From positions 1 to 6,112 of the forward strand of contig JAGVKR010000705.1 in assembly GCA_020050375.1 (NCBI GenBank): a DNA stretch of 6,112 nucleotides, read 5' to 3'. The stretch comes from Planctomycetales bacterium. GTDB taxonomy: Bacteria > Planctomycetota > Planctomycetia > Planctomycetales > Planctomycetaceae. This document shows positions 6,055-6,112 of the stretch, piece after piece; position 1 is the first letter of the stretch, and each line of letters starts with the position of its first letter. The translations under genes and the position numbers were made by a program. Under the pieces are notes generated by a model. The model searched no databases. It had not been told where the DNA came from and saw nothing but the letters and a program-made list of their open reading frames with translations.

Positions 6055-6112
6055 ATGCGAACCGCTTACTTGGGAATCGCCGATCCCCATCATCTTCTCG
6101 CCTGGTGGCCGG
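6055..6112 (+). CDS. Possible start of a further gene, cut by the window end
   Basis: ATG at 6055 opens a frame that runs to the window end, giving 19 residues (MRTAYLGIADPHHLLAWWP). AGGGGG at 6048-6053 precedes it but with only one base of spacing, which is too close for an ideal site. The other two frames are also open here (ATG at 6044, GTG at 6039), so the choice rests on the more natural look of this peptide. The fragment is too short to name a function. Confidence 0.33.
   Translation, partial: MRTAYLGIADPHHLLAWWP

Overview
The window reads almost entirely on the + strand and looks like chromosomal or accessory DNA from a GC-rich Gram-negative bacterium. A planctomycete or a relative is my best guess from overall style (hydrophobic single-pass proteins of no recognised family next to a lone coupling-protein-like ATPase), but nothing in the sequence fixes the taxon. 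I see no rRNA, tRNA, CRISPR array, transposase or integrase.

Layout. Positions 1-213 hold an upstream stretch that is open and protein-like in the frame of the first large gene, but it has no standard start codon. It contains a six-A run where the reading frame may shift. Positions 214-3036 encode a large multi-pass membrane ATPase of the VirD4/TraG/TraD (FtsK/HerA-like) type. It has clear Walker A and Walker B motifs, an unusually elaborate membrane domain and an acidic-then-basic C-terminal tail. Its stop overlaps by ATGA the start of a 315-residue single-pass, helix-rich protein (3033-3980), so these two genes are probably translated together. A modest stem-loop followed by five Ts (4070-4094) may end that transcript.

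After about 200 bases without a convincing gene come two tandem paralogues, 4182-4877 (231 aa) and 4949-5875 (308 aa). They share a nearly identical N-terminal membrane segment (30 of the first 35 residues) and a similar C-terminal domain, and differ by a long charged, proline-rich linker in the second. A 7-bp perfect hairpin lies between them. The last 237 bases contain GC-rich stem-loops and the possible start of a further gene at 6055.

How the parts may work together (inference). All four proteins are predicted to sit in the inner membrane. A hexameric coupling-type motor together with three single-pass proteins whose soluble domains probably face the periplasm would suit an envelope-spanning translocation or DNA-handling device. 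No relaxase, VirB4-type ATPase, pilin or other recognisable conjugation gene is in the window, so conjugation cannot be claimed. The three partner proteins belong to no family I recognise.
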